The position numbers and the translations under genes were made by a program. The notes under the pieces were generated by a model, which saw only the letters and a list, made by a program, of their open reading frames with translations, did not search any database and was not told where the DNA came from. Below are positions 1 through 8,710 of a stretch of DNA of 64,000 bases, piece by piece. How positions within the stretch are numbered: position 1 is the stretch's first letter; every line of letters starts with the position of its first letter. The stretch comes from Phycisphaeraceae bacterium D3-23 (GTDB lineage Bacteria; Planctomycetota; Phycisphaerae; Phycisphaerales; Phycisphaeraceae), in the NCBI GenBank assembly GCA_039555135.1, contig CP114179.1:4030001-4094000 (forward strand). The letters run 5' to 3'.

Positions 1-207
1 TTCCTCGACGCCTGCCTCGGCGGCGAAGACAGCAACTCCCCCTTCCACATCACCGGCCCCATGGCCGAGGCCATCCTGCTCGGCACCGTCGCCGTCCGAA
101 ACCCCGGCCAAACGCTCCACTGGGACCCCGACCACCTCGCCATCACCAACAGCGACACCGCCCAGCAGATGCTCGCGCGCGAATACCGCGCGGGGTGGGG
201 CGTTTAG
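1..207 (+). CDS. Gfo/Idh/MocA family oxidoreductase, C-terminal fragment
   Basis: The first 69 codons of the window are open in frame 1 and end at a TAG stop; the gene begins upstream of the window. The visible C-terminus contains GPMAEAILLGTVAVR, then a tail with LHWDPDHLAITN and REYRAGW. This resembles the C-terminal end of NAD(P)-dependent Gfo/Idh/MocA oxidoreductases that are expanded in planctomycetes, where an LxWD segment is followed by a terminal R-x-Y-x-x-G-W motif. Substrate cannot be inferred and the Rossmann domain is not visible. The family call is based on recognition of the tail only. Confidence 0.7.
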   Translation, partial: FLDACLGGEDSNSPFHITGPMAEAILLGTVAVRNPGQTLHWDPDHLAITNSDTAQQMLAREYRAGWGV

Positions 208-435
208 CCAGGCCGACGGCCCCGTGATCCAGGATCAGTTCTTGCGGCTGGATGTGGAGACGAGACGCGATGCGCCGCCCGTGCGTGCCGGTGGCATCAA
301 CCTGCGATTACATGTCTGCAGTGAGGAGGTCGCGGTGTCTTGCGCGATCCTATCCGTGTGACGCCGCCGCAATGCCGCGCCTACAATCGGGCGAATCCAT
401 CGAACCGAATCCTCTTGATTGACCAAGGACCCGCC

Positions 436-1173
436 ATGAACGAGATCAAAGACAAAGTCATCATCATCACCGGCGCCAGCAGCGGCATCGGCGAGGCCTG
501 CGCCCGCGAGCTCGTCGATCGCGGGGCCAAGGTCATGCTCGCCGCCCGCCGCGCCGACCGCCTCGAAAAACTCGCCAACGAGCTCTCCAGCGACGGCAGC
601 GCCGCCGGCTACCACGAGACCGACGTCACGAAGAAAGACCAGCTCGAACAGCTCGCCGCCGCGACGCTCGAGAAGTTCGGCCGCATCGACGTCCTGGTCA
701 ACAACGCCGGGCTCATGCCCCTGTCGCCCCTCGAGAAGCTCAAGCTCGACGAGTGGGAGCAGATGGTGGATGTGAATATCAAGGGCGTGCTCTACGCCTT
801 CGCCGCCGTGCTCCCGAAGATGCTCGACCAGGGCAGCGGGCACATCATCAACGTCTCCTCCGTCGCCGGCCACGTCGTGTTCCCCGGGGCCGCGGTGTAC
901 TGCGCCACCAAGTTCGCCGTCCGCGCCTTCGCCGAGGGCATCCGCCAGGAGTCCAAGGGCCGGCTGCGCAGCACGATCATCTCCCCGGGCGCGGTCGATA
1001 CCGAACTGACCGACCACATCAGCGACGAAGACACCAAGGAAGCGATGGGCGACATCGTTGCGATCGCGATCAAGCCGGACGCCATCGCCCGCGCCGTCGC
1101 CTTCGCCGTCGAGCAGCCGGGCGAGGTGGACATCAACGAGATCATCGTCCGCCCGACCAAGCAGGATCTGTAG
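436..1173 (+). CDS. SDR family NAD(P)-dependent oxidoreductase
   Basis: The protein has 245 residues, the usual length of a classical short-chain dehydrogenase. Visible motifs are the cofactor-binding TGASSGIG (residues 12-19), NNAG (89-92), the catalytic serine region NVSS (139-142) and the active site YCATK with Tyr155 and Lys159. The basic cluster AARRADR after the second beta strand suggests NADP(H) preference, which is an inference. The ATG at 436 is chosen because the glycine motif then sits at the normal distance from the N-terminus; an in-frame upstream extension to 340 lacks SDR character. Substrate unknown. It stands alone between the oxidoreductase fragment and a convergent hypothetical gene. 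Confidence 0.93.
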   Translation: MNEIKDKVIIITGASSGIGEACARELVDRGAKVMLAARRADRLEKLANELSSDGSAAGYHETDVTKKDQLEQLAAATLEKFGRIDVLVNNAGLMPLSPLEKLKLDEWEQMVDVNIKGVLYAFAAVLPKMLDQGSGHIINVSSVAGHVVFPGAAVYCATKFAVRAFAEGIRQESKGRLRSTIISPGAVDTELTDHISDEDTKEAMGDIVAIAIKPDAIARAVAFAVEQPGEVDINEIIVRPTKQDL

Positions 1174-1213
1174 GCCCGCCTGCCACTCGGCTATGCGCTG
1201 CCGGAGACACACC

Positions 1214-1933
1214 TCACGCCGCCTGCCGCTTCCCCACCCGCATCGAGTACACCGGCCCCAGCACGATCGACACCGGCAGCGACATCGGGCCCCGCACACA
1301 CGTCGGGCTTGCAAAACACACCGCCACCTCCACCCGGTCGCCCGGCCGCGCCCACGGCGGGGCAGTCACCTCAGACTCGGTCACCCCCATCACCTGCCAC
1401 CGCCGCCACGCCGACCATTCGCCCGAGCCCGTCGGCTGTATCCGTACATGCACATACACCATCATCGCCCCGCGCGGCATGGCCTTGCGCTGGGGGTGCG
1501 CGGCGTCGCGCACGGTCAGGCGCAGCCCGCCTTGCATCGTGGGCATCAGGAACAGGTGGGGCGGTGCGCTGGGCACACGCAGCCGCGCCCGCGACGGGTT
1601 CACCGGCCGCAGGCCGATCGCCGCCAACCGCTTGGTCCGGTCCCCCGCGTGCTCCGCCGTAATCAGGAACGCCCGCACGAGCTTCACCCGCCGCCGTGTC
1701 TCCTTCACCAGCGCCGCCAACGCCTCGTCCTTCGCCCGCACCGTCACCGCCGTGCGCATCGCCGGCGTCTGACTCACCCGGTACGCGGCCGCCGCCTGCT
1801 CGTAAAGCGTATGGAACGCCTCCGCTTCCGGGGGCGTAACGCCGTACGTTTCTGGCGATGCCAGCAGGTGCTTCGCTAGCTGCGCGGCGAATGCTATACG
1901 TTTACCCTCTTGCCTCGGCAGATAGTCCGGCAT
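1214..1933 (-). CDS. hypothetical protein
   Basis: This 239-residue protein has no signal peptide or membrane segment. The N-terminal half (MPDYLPRQEGKRIAFAAQLA) is helical, with many Ala, Arg and Lys residues. The C-terminal part has beta-like stretches (RLTVRDAA, MMVYVHVRIQ, GDRVEVAVCF, PVSIVLGPVYSM), compatible with a small Ig or fibronectin-like fold. I recall similar hypothetical proteins in planctomycetes but no function. The ATG at 1933 is preferred over the in-frame GTG at 1942 because an AAAGGGG ribosome-binding sequence lies just upstream of it. The gene converges on the SDR gene. Confidence 0.6.
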   Translation of the reverse strand: MPDYLPRQEGKRIAFAAQLAKHLLASPETYGVTPPEAEAFHTLYEQAAAAYRVSQTPAMRTAVTVRAKDEALAALVKETRRRVKLVRAFLITAEHAGDRTKRLAAIGLRPVNPSRARLRVPSAPPHLFLMPTMQGGLRLTVRDAAHPQRKAMPRGAMMVYVHVRIQPTGSGEWSAWRRWQVMGVTESEVTAPPWARPGDRVEVAVCFASPTCVRGPMSLPVSIVLGPVYSMRVGKRQAA

Positions 1934-1982
1934 CCCACACACCCCTTTCTAGAATCAACGCGGGTCCTCCCCCATTATCGAA

Positions 1983-1993
1983 CCCCCCCCCCC
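1983..1993. repeat. homopolymer run of 11 C
   Basis: An uninterrupted C tract lies in the non-coding region just upstream of the hypothetical gene. Such runs are prone to slippage and to sequencing error. It is about 50 bases upstream of the start at 1933 on the minus strand, so a phase-variation role is conceivable but unsupported. Confidence 0.6.
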
Positions 1994-2119
1994 GCCCGCT
2001 GCACGATCGCCACCCCGCCAACTACTCGGACGTTCCCCGCCCGGCAGGGCGGGGCGGGACAGTGCGGGGCCGGTTGCCCGGCATTCCCCCGGTGGGGCGG
2101 GCGTCCCGCGTTCTGTTCC

Positions 2120-2248
2120 GGCTCCCCCTCCCTGCCGGGAGGGAGGGGGCTGGGGGGAGGGTCGGGCGCTGTCGCTTGCGTATCATGGGATGTCGGGTCC
2201 GTCTGCCGACCCTCTCCCCAGCCCTCTCCCTGCGAGGGAGAGGGAGCC
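2120..2248. repeat. large inverted repeat, CCCTCTCCC/GGGAGAGGG type
   Basis: The left arm (2120-2165) and right arm (2206-2248) are near-perfect reverse complements. Each arm is itself a small hairpin: the left pairs CCCTCCC with GGGAGGG, the right pairs CCCTCTCCCT with AGGGAGAGGG. The spacer is about 40 bases. This is the composite architecture of BIME/REP-like dispersed repeats. No coding sequence crosses it. Confidence 0.75.
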
Positions 2249-2280
2249 AGAACACGCAATCTCACAACGTGTTCGGTATG

Positions 2281-2298
2281 ACAGGCAGGAATGCCTGT
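2281..2298. repeat. REP-like hairpin (ACAGGCA/TGCCTGT)
   Basis: A 7-bp stem ACAGGCA/TGCCTGT encloses a GGAA loop. The same core recurs at 4463-4481 and, in GC-rich form, at 4432-4450, so it is a dispersed short palindrome rather than a gene-specific terminator. Confidence 0.65.
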
Positions 2299-2357
2299 CC
2301 TACCAACAACGTTTCACGGCAGGTCGGTCCGTCTCCATCGCATTTCGGGGGTATATC

Positions 2358-2599
2358 GCCGCCAAAAACAAGGCCCGGCCCGCCCGTGCCGCCTTCGGAA
2401 GCGCAAACTACCCGGCACGCGTCGCCCGTGCCTCCTTCTCCACCGCAAAAAACCAGGCACGCCATCCCCGTGCCGCCTTCCGCGCCCCAAAAAAGAAGGC
2501 ACGCCCCGCCCGTCCCCGGTTCTAAGCCGCCCCAAAGAAGGCACGCCAGCCGGGTGCCGGGTCGTGCGCCGCAAAAACGTAAGGATTCGCGGCCCAAAC
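2358..2599. repeat. tandem array of about 42-nt units, each with a GGCACG/CGTGCC hairpin
   Basis: Five units of 41-43 nt and a sixth partial unit lie head to tail, starting near 2358, 2399, 2442, 2484, 2526 and 2568. Each begins with a CCGCAAAAA-like segment, followed by GGCACG, about seven bases, and CGTGCC or a degenerate form. The units are clearly diverged from one another. Because 42 is divisible by three, several frames stay open and yield a Pro/Arg-rich or Gly/Cys-rich repeat, but no ribosome-binding site or convincing protein accompanies them. The rest of the gap between 1934 and 2821 shows no gene. Confidence 0.7.
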
Positions 2600-2821
2600 A
2601 GACAAACCCGCGGGTAACAGGGGGTCGTGCCACAGTCCGCGATACCCCGGAGCGAGTCAATTCAACCTCTCCGCCTGCCCGAGCGGCCTTGCGGGCGATC
2701 AACGTGAAGGGCCCTGTGTTCTGGGGCATTTCCAAGCGGTATTCCATTCCACCTGCCGTCCAGATGCTTCGGCCATGTATGATACTTGCATCTATGTACA
2801 CCTAACACCGGGAGTCCACGA

Positions 2822-3919
2822 ATGAACGATAAAGCTTCACAAAAAGTACACAATTTCAGTAGCTTCTTCGTTGGGAGCAAGCTGCTAGAGCAGTTTGCAA
2901 AACAAATTGAGCACTTCTCTGCCATTGAGATAGATCACTACCTACGCAGCGACCTTCAGACATTTGATTTCAAGGATGCAAAAGACGCATTGACAAGACT
3001 CAAGGCATTTTGCCAAGCGATTGACACCGATTCCCTTGATAAGTGGCCATTCCCAAATCATGAGCAGGTAAAAAATGCTCTGTCAGATGTTGAAGCAAAG
3101 CTCAATCGCATGCTTGCGCACGAGTACAAAGCGGGGGAAGGCGATCCTGTTACTGTGCAAAAGCAGATACTTAGCGGAGTTGAACATGGGGTTAAGGACG
3201 TGATCAGACACATGTACCCAATTGTTTCGTATATGTGCGCGAGAAATCTCAACTGGGCCGATGCTAAAGAACGCGTTGACAATGAAGTAGCTACTGCAGT
3301 CGCGGCAGTTAAGACGGCGCACAATAAGGCAACGGGTGACATTGATGATGAAGTCAATGGCGTCAAGCGAATTTACAAAGAAGCGAATGAGGCACTTTCT
3401 GCAATTCAAGGAAAGATTGCAGAAGAAGCCGCTGAGAAGCAGGCAACACATTTTGACGATCTTGCAGATTCTCATGCTCGGGCCGCCAAGAAGTGGTTGG
3501 GAGGCACGATCTTGTCTGGAGTAATTGTTGTAGCGTTTGCTATTGGTGTTTCTTTCGCTCACAAGCTCGACGTGTTTAATCCAGATGGAGATTATTCATT
3601 AGCTGCACAGATGATTACGGCGAAGATATTGCTGTTCGCCACTCTGACATATTTTTTGTATATGTCTGCACGAAACTACACATCCCACCGTCACAACAGT
3701 GTTGTCAATGCGCATCGTGCAAATGCCCTCAAGACATATCGCGCAATAGTTGAAGCGGCCGGTGATGAGTCGAATAGAAATGCAGTCTTGATTCAAGCTG
3801 CAAGCTGCATATTCTCACCTCAGCCATCAGGCTACGGCGGGAGTGACGCCCATGAAGGCACAACACAGCGAGCAGTAATTGAAATGTTGAGCAAGCAGAC
3901 GCCAAAGCAAGCCGAATAG
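2822..3919 (+). CDS. hypothetical two-TM protein with coiled-coil N-terminal region, AT-rich
   Basis: The predicted protein has 365 residues. Residues 1-220 are soluble, charged and largely helical, with heptad-like Ala/Lys/Glu stretches around 140-225. Two membrane segments follow: one within KKWLGGTILSGVIVVAFAIG (about 225-250), one within AKILLFATLTYFLYM (about 265-285). The tail holds a conserved-looking motif, NAHRANALKTYRAIVEAAGD, and later FSPQPSGYGG. Base composition is visibly more AT-rich than all neighbours, which suggests recent acquisition. I do not recognise a named family. Its lone position in a repeat-rich gap and its two-TM plus coiled-coil layout would suit a membrane effector of an accessory system, but that is speculation. 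The ATG at 2822 is chosen because it opens the hydrophilic N-terminus. Confidence 0.75.
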   Translation: MNDKASQKVHNFSSFFVGSKLLEQFAKQIEHFSAIEIDHYLRSDLQTFDFKDAKDALTRLKAFCQAIDTDSLDKWPFPNHEQVKNALSDVEAKLNRMLAHEYKAGEGDPVTVQKQILSGVEHGVKDVIRHMYPIVSYMCARNLNWADAKERVDNEVATAVAAVKTAHNKATGDIDDEVNGVKRIYKEANEALSAIQGKIAEEAAEKQATHFDDLADSHARAAKKWLGGTILSGVIVVAFAIGVSFAHKLDVFNPDGDYSLAAQMITAKILLFATLTYFLYMSARNYTSHRHNSVVNAHRANALKTYRAIVEAAGDESNRNAVLIQAASCIFSPQPSGYGGSDAHEGTTQRAVIEMLSKQTPKQAE

Positions 3920-3953
3920 GTACTTGTACATCGCATCGCTGGGTTTGGATTAC

Positions 3954-4100
3954 TCAGCCCATCCCCAACAACCTTACCACCTCATCCAGGTCCTTGTCAC
4001 GGCGCCCCGAGAGGTTGACGATGATGGTTTGGTCCGGGGGGAGGGTGGCGGCGAGCATGGTGGCTTGAGCGAGGGCGTGGCTGGACTCGATGGCGGGGGT
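3954..4100 (-). pseudogene. duplicated remnant of the trpB 3' end
   Basis: Read on the minus strand, these bases encode [19 protein letters not shown] and then a segment ending [20 protein letters not shown] before a TGA stop. It matches the last 47 or so codons of the intact trpB at 4489-5727 with only a few substitutions. Similarity ends abruptly near 4100. There is no start codon or N-terminal part, so this is a partial duplication and not a gene. Confidence 0.85.
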
Positions 4101-4121
4101 GGGCATGCGGGGCGGTTGTTC

Positions 4122-4355
4122 TTACGCGGCTTGGCCGGGGAGGGGTTCGAGGGCGGTGATGTTGGTGTAGGCGATCTTGGTGGGTGGGGAGTCGGCGAGC
4201 CCGTCGGGGCCGACGGTGTAGAGGTGTAGCGACACGCGGGTCGGGACGACGAACTCGGGGTGCTCGACGTTGTAGCGCGTGCCGGCGTTGGTGATGATCT
4301 GGAACGGCACGAACGGGGACTCGTGCAGGTGTTCTTTGATGGCGTTGGGGTTCAT
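4122..4355 (-). CDS. small hypothetical protein of the PFxPF type
   Basis: A 77-residue protein starts MNPNAIKEHLHESPFVPFQI and continues with GTRYNVEHPEFVV. The pattern of a short helix, SPF-x-PF, a beta hairpin and V-x-HPEFV is one I recall from small hypothetical proteins that are numerous in planctomycetes; their function is unknown. No membrane segment or cysteine is present. It lies between the trpB remnant and the intact trpB and is read in the same direction. The real start is supported by the conserved N-terminal helix. Confidence 0.65.
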   Translation of the reverse strand: MNPNAIKEHLHESPFVPFQIITNAGTRYNVEHPEFVVPTRVSLHLYTVGPDGLADSPPTKIAYTNITALEPLPGQAA

Positions 4356-4431
4356 GGTGGGGGGCTTTCTGTTCTATATCTTCTGTGTTCGTTCTTGCTT
4401 GGTCAAGGGTTTTTCGCGGCTTCGCCGCGAC

Positions 4432-4481
4432 GGCGGGCAAGATGCCCGCCCCACCTGAAACCCACAGGCAGGATGCCTGTG
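4432..4481. repeat. pair of REP-like hairpins downstream of trpB
   Basis: Two adjacent palindromes: GGCGGGCA-AGA-TGCCCGCC (4432-4450) and CACAGGCA-GGA-TGCCTGTG (4463-4481). Both share the GGCA-loop-TGCC core seen at 2281. They lie a few bases beyond the trpB stop and could terminate its transcript, though no T-run follows on the minus strand. Confidence 0.7.
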
Positions 4482-4488
4482 CCACCGG

Positions 4489-5727
<1,239 letters not shown>

Positions 5728-5815
5728 GGGGGCATGATAGGAGATGTGGGCGCGGCGATCCCGCGGTATTGCTGTCGCAAGACTGCGGGCATAGGGGGTG
5801 TTGTGTGGGTGGGGG

Positions 5816-6790
5816 TTAGCGGCGTCCTGCGCCGGCGGAGGCGCGGCTGCGTAGGCGCATGATCATGCCGTAGAGTTCTTCTTCGGCGGCGTCTTCGTAG
5901 TTTTCGTGGCGGAAGAGTTCGAGGAGCTGGTCGATCTCGTCCAGGGCGTCGTCGTTGGCGCGTTGCTGGTAGAGGGTGTAGGCCCGCTCGTAGCGTTCGA
6001 AGATCAGTGCGGCGAGTTCGTCGAGCACGACTTCGTAGCGCTGCTGGTCTTCGGGCCCGAGGTCCTGGCTGGCGGGGAGGTGGCGGATCGCGGCGCGGTA
6101 GTAGCGGTAGGCGTCGTAGAGGAAGCGGGTGCGGGGCTCGTTGTTGTAGTTGTCTCGGGCGCGGTAGATGTTTTCGTCGTGGCGGTAGTCGTCTGCGGTG
6201 CCGCGCTGGACGGGCCGCTTGAGGATCTGCCGGACGTCGTCGGCGGTCTCGAACTGGACGATCTGGTTGTTGGTTGGGGCGTCGTCGGGCCCGCCCTTTT
6301 CGATGACGGCGAAGAGGATGATGAACAGGCCGATGACCAGGCCGAACCAGATCGCGAGGATGAGCCAGAGCTTGGATCGGCCCCGTGCGCCGGTGCCGGG
6401 CGCGGGCTGGTCGGGCTGCTGGGCGTCGGGCTCGCCGTAGGTATCTTGCGCGGGTGTGGCGGCGTCGGGTGCGGCGGCGTTGTCGGCCTCTCCGGCGTAG
6501 TGGATGCGGAAGACCTCTTCGTCTCCGATGACGATCGATGCGCCGTCGTCGAGTGCGCGTGGTTTTTTGGTGACGCGTTTTCGGCCGACCTTGGTGCCGT
6601 TTTGGGAGAGGTTATAGAGCCACCAGGCGTCGTCCTCGTAGCGCAGCTCGCCGTGGTTGCGTGAGACGGTGGTGAGGTCGAGGACGAGCGTGTTCTCGGG
6701 CGCTCGGCCGAAGGTGGCGGGCGACTGGGTGAGCTGCAGCCGGGTGCCGGCCTGTGGCCCGGCGGTGATGTGGATTTGCAGGGCGATCAA
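5816..6790 (-). CDS. FHA domain membrane protein of the Tad locus
   Basis: The 324-residue protein has an N-terminal forkhead-associated domain (about residues 1-95). It shows the [12 protein letters not shown] and SRNHGEL elements and the NGTKVGRKR loop that bind phosphothreonine. A low-complexity linker leads to one membrane segment near [20 protein letters not shown] (about 145-165). The C-terminal half is helical and rich in Tyr and Arg ([13 protein letters not shown]), with TPR-like character. Start is TTG: TTGATC overlaps the TGA stop of the preceding tadC, so translation is probably coupled. It likely reads phosphorylation by the kinase encoded upstream in the same cluster. Confidence 0.88.
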   Translation of the reverse strand: MIALQIHITAGPQAGTRLQLTQSPATFGRAPENTLVLDLTTVSRNHGELRYEDDAWWLYNLSQNGTKVGRKRVTKKPRALDDGASIVIGDEEVFRIHYAGEADNAAAPDAATPAQDTYGEPDAQQPDQPAPGTGARGRSKLWLILAIWFGLVIGLFIILFAVIEKGGPDDAPTNNQIVQFETADDVRQILKRPVQRGTADDYRHDENIYRARDNYNNEPRTRFLYDAYRYYRAAIRHLPASQDLGPEDQQRYEVVLDELAALIFERYERAYTLYQQRANDDALDEIDQLLELFRHENYEDAAEEELYGMIMRLRSRASAGAGRR

Positions 6791-7704
6791 AACCAGCTCC
6801 CGGTGACGAGGTAGTTGATAATCAGGGGCGCGCCGATGACCATGACGACGGCGACGAGGATGAGCATCGAGGGCAGGAGGATCTTGAGCGACGCCGAGGC
6901 GGCGAGTTTTTCGGCGCGGACGCCGCGGTGCATGCGGAGCATCTCGGACTGGAGCTTGAGGATGGAGGAGAGCGGGGTGCCGAGCTTTTCAGCCTGGTTG
7001 ACGGCGCCGACGACGCTGCGGAGCGATTCGAGCGGGATGCGTTCGGCGAGGTTCTGCAGCGAGGCGGCACGGGTCGAGCCGAACTCCATCTCGGAGAGGG
7101 CGTAGCGGAGTTCCTGGTTGAGGTCGTCCTCGGGGTTGTCGCGGATAAGGGTCTCGATGGCTTCGGTGAAGCTCGAGCCGGCGGCCATGACAAGGGAGAC
7201 GAGGTCGAGGGTGTAGGGGAGCTGTTTGCCGATCTTGGCGACGCGTTTCCTTGCGGCGCTGCTGAGCACGAGGATGGGGAGCTCGAATCCGATGGCCATC
7301 ATCATGGGGATGGTGATGAGGAGGTATCGGCCGCCGGTGGTGGCGAATTCGATGACGAGCCCGGCGGTGCCTGCGACGAGCGCGGCGAAGATCGCGAGGG
7401 CGAGGTACTGGTCGACGGTGTAGCCGGAGGGGTTGCCCGAGGCGTTGAGGTCCTGGCGGACCTTCGCGCGGATGGAGGTGATGTTGAGCCGCTTGGCGAC
7501 CTGCATGCACATGTTGAGCAGCGGCGCGAGGAGTGCGTTTTCGAAGATGGTTTCCTGGTCCATGCCCACGGCCTTGGCGATCTGCCGATGCACGGGCGGC
7601 TCGGCGGGCACGGGGAAGCGGAACACCGCGTAGATCGGCAGGAACACGCCCGCGAACACGAAGATGCTGGTGACGAGAGCCAGGATGAAGATGCCGAGGG
7701 TCAT
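6787..7704 (-). CDS. tadC: type II secretion system F family protein, TadC-like
   Basis: An inner-membrane platform protein for assembly of Flp/Tad pili. The 305 residues include an N-terminal membrane segment (IFILALVTSIFVFAGVFLP), a central pair (YLALAIFAALVAGTAGLVI and LITIPMMMAIGFELPILVL) and a C-terminal segment (ILLPSMLILVAVVMVIGAPL). The cytoplasmic T2SSF domain carries LDLVSLVMAAGSSFTEAIE and LGTPLSSILKLQSEMLR. It sits between tadB and the FHA gene, and its stop overlaps the TTG start of the latter. Assignment as TadC rather than TadB follows from gene order; the two are paralogues. Confidence 0.9.
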   Translation of the reverse strand: MTLGIFILALVTSIFVFAGVFLPIYAVFRFPVPAEPPVHRQIAKAVGMDQETIFENALLAPLLNMCMQVAKRLNITSIRAKVRQDLNASGNPSGYTVDQYLALAIFAALVAGTAGLVIEFATTGGRYLLITIPMMMAIGFELPILVLSSAARKRVAKIGKQLPYTLDLVSLVMAAGSSFTEAIETLIRDNPEDDLNQELRYALSEMEFGSTRAASLQNLAERIPLESLRSVVGAVNQAEKLGTPLSSILKLQSEMLRMHRGVRAEKLAASASLKILLPSMLILVAVVMVIGAPLIINYLVTGSWF

Positions 7705-7840
7705 AGTGGCTGGGGGTTTGGGCCTAGGTTGGGGGGACGATCTTGGGGAGTGCTTGCTTGGTGGTGGTTGTGCGTTTGTTCTTTATGGTGTCGTCAAGGT
7801 TTCGCGCTGGTGCCTAAGCCCTAGGCCCTAGCGCCTAAAA

Positions 7841-8710
7841 CTAGATATCCACTCGCATGATGTTTCGGATCCAGACGTAGCCGGTGGCGATCATGACGGC
7901 GACGGCGACGAGCATGAGTCGGCCGTAGGCGTCGGTGAAGAGCAGCGAGGTCTGTGCCGGGAGCAGGAGGAACATGATGATGATGATGGCGATGGGCATG
8001 ATGGCCATGAAGTTGGCCTGTGCCCGGCCCTGTGCGGTGATGGCGTCGAGCTTGCCTTCGAGGCGTTGGATGTCGCGGATGGCGTCGGCGATGCGGTCCA
8101 TGGAGTCGCCCGAGTCGCCGCCGCGGACGCGGTGCATCTCGATCGCGGTGAAGGTCAGGCGGTAGAGCGGGCTGCCGATGCGGTTGCTGGCGATGCGCAT
8201 GGCGTGGTTGAGGTCCATGCCCATCTCGTATTCGCGGAGGATCTGGCCAAACTCCTGCTGGATCGGGCCCTTGAGGTTTTCGACCAGGAGCTGCATCGCC
8301 TGCACGAGGTTGAGCCCGGCACGGACGCCGGAGGCGAGGGTCGTGAGGCCGTCGACGAGCTGGACCTCGAGCTTCTGGCGGCGCTTGGTCTCCATGTGCT
8401 TGATGATGACGTGCGGGATGAAGACCATGATGCCCGCGAGGATGGTGGCCAGCAGCAGGCTTTGGCTGACGAGGAAGCCGAAGACAAACGAGATCGCGAT
8501 CATCGACAGGTTGAGCCAGACAACGGTGCGGGGCGAGACATCCATCAGCAGCTGGCGTCGCAGGACACGGTCGTAGGTTTGTTCTTGCGCGTGGAGCCAG
8601 CGCCGCACCGGGCCGTAGCCGTAGCGGACCGCGATGAAGAACGCGGCCGCGCCCATGAGGGTGTAGAGCAGCCGGAGGCCTGGGTTGAAGAGGATGTCTT
8701 CGGCGATCAA
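7841..8710 (-). CDS. tadB: type II secretion system F family protein, TadB-like
   Basis: A paralogue of the neighbouring TadC and probably its partner in the pilus platform. The 289 residues hold membrane segments near LLYTLMGAAAFFIAVRYG, LNLSMIAISFVFGFLVS, the following LLLATILAGIMVFIPHVII stretch and the C-terminal IMPIAIIIIMFLLLPAQ and LVAVAVMIATGYVW. The T2SSF domain contains LVDGLTTLASGVRAGLNLVQ. Start is TTG (TTGATCGCC) overlapping the TGA of the FHA-TadA gene by four bases. That arrangement is the same as at the tadC/FHA junction, so the two junctions look like a coupling device. Confidence 0.9.
   Translation of the reverse strand: MIAEDILFNPGLRLLYTLMGAAAFFIAVRYGYGPVRRWLHAQEQTYDRVLRRQLLMDVSPRTVVWLNLSMIAISFVFGFLVSQSLLLATILAGIMVFIPHVIIKHMETKRRQKLEVQLVDGLTTLASGVRAGLNLVQAMQLLVENLKGPIQQEFGQILREYEMGMDLNHAMRIASNRIGSPLYRLTFTAIEMHRVRGGDSGDSMDRIADAIRDIQRLEGKLDAITAQGRAQANFMAIMPIAIIIIMFLLLPAQTSLLFTDAYGRLMLVAVAVMIATGYVWIRNIMRVDI

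Noticed and set aside
235-1314. 359-codon minus-strand frame opposite the SDR gene
   Set aside because: Shadow of high-GC codon use; the SDR motifs on the plus strand are unambiguous.
2358-2599. CRISPR array
   Set aside because: Units are diverged and contiguous, with no constant repeat separated by unique spacers and no cas gene.
2262-2801. Open frames across the 42-nt array (Gly/Cys-rich minus strand, Pro/Arg-rich plus strand)
   Set aside because: They arise from the repeat length being a multiple of three; no RBS, start context or family supports a protein.
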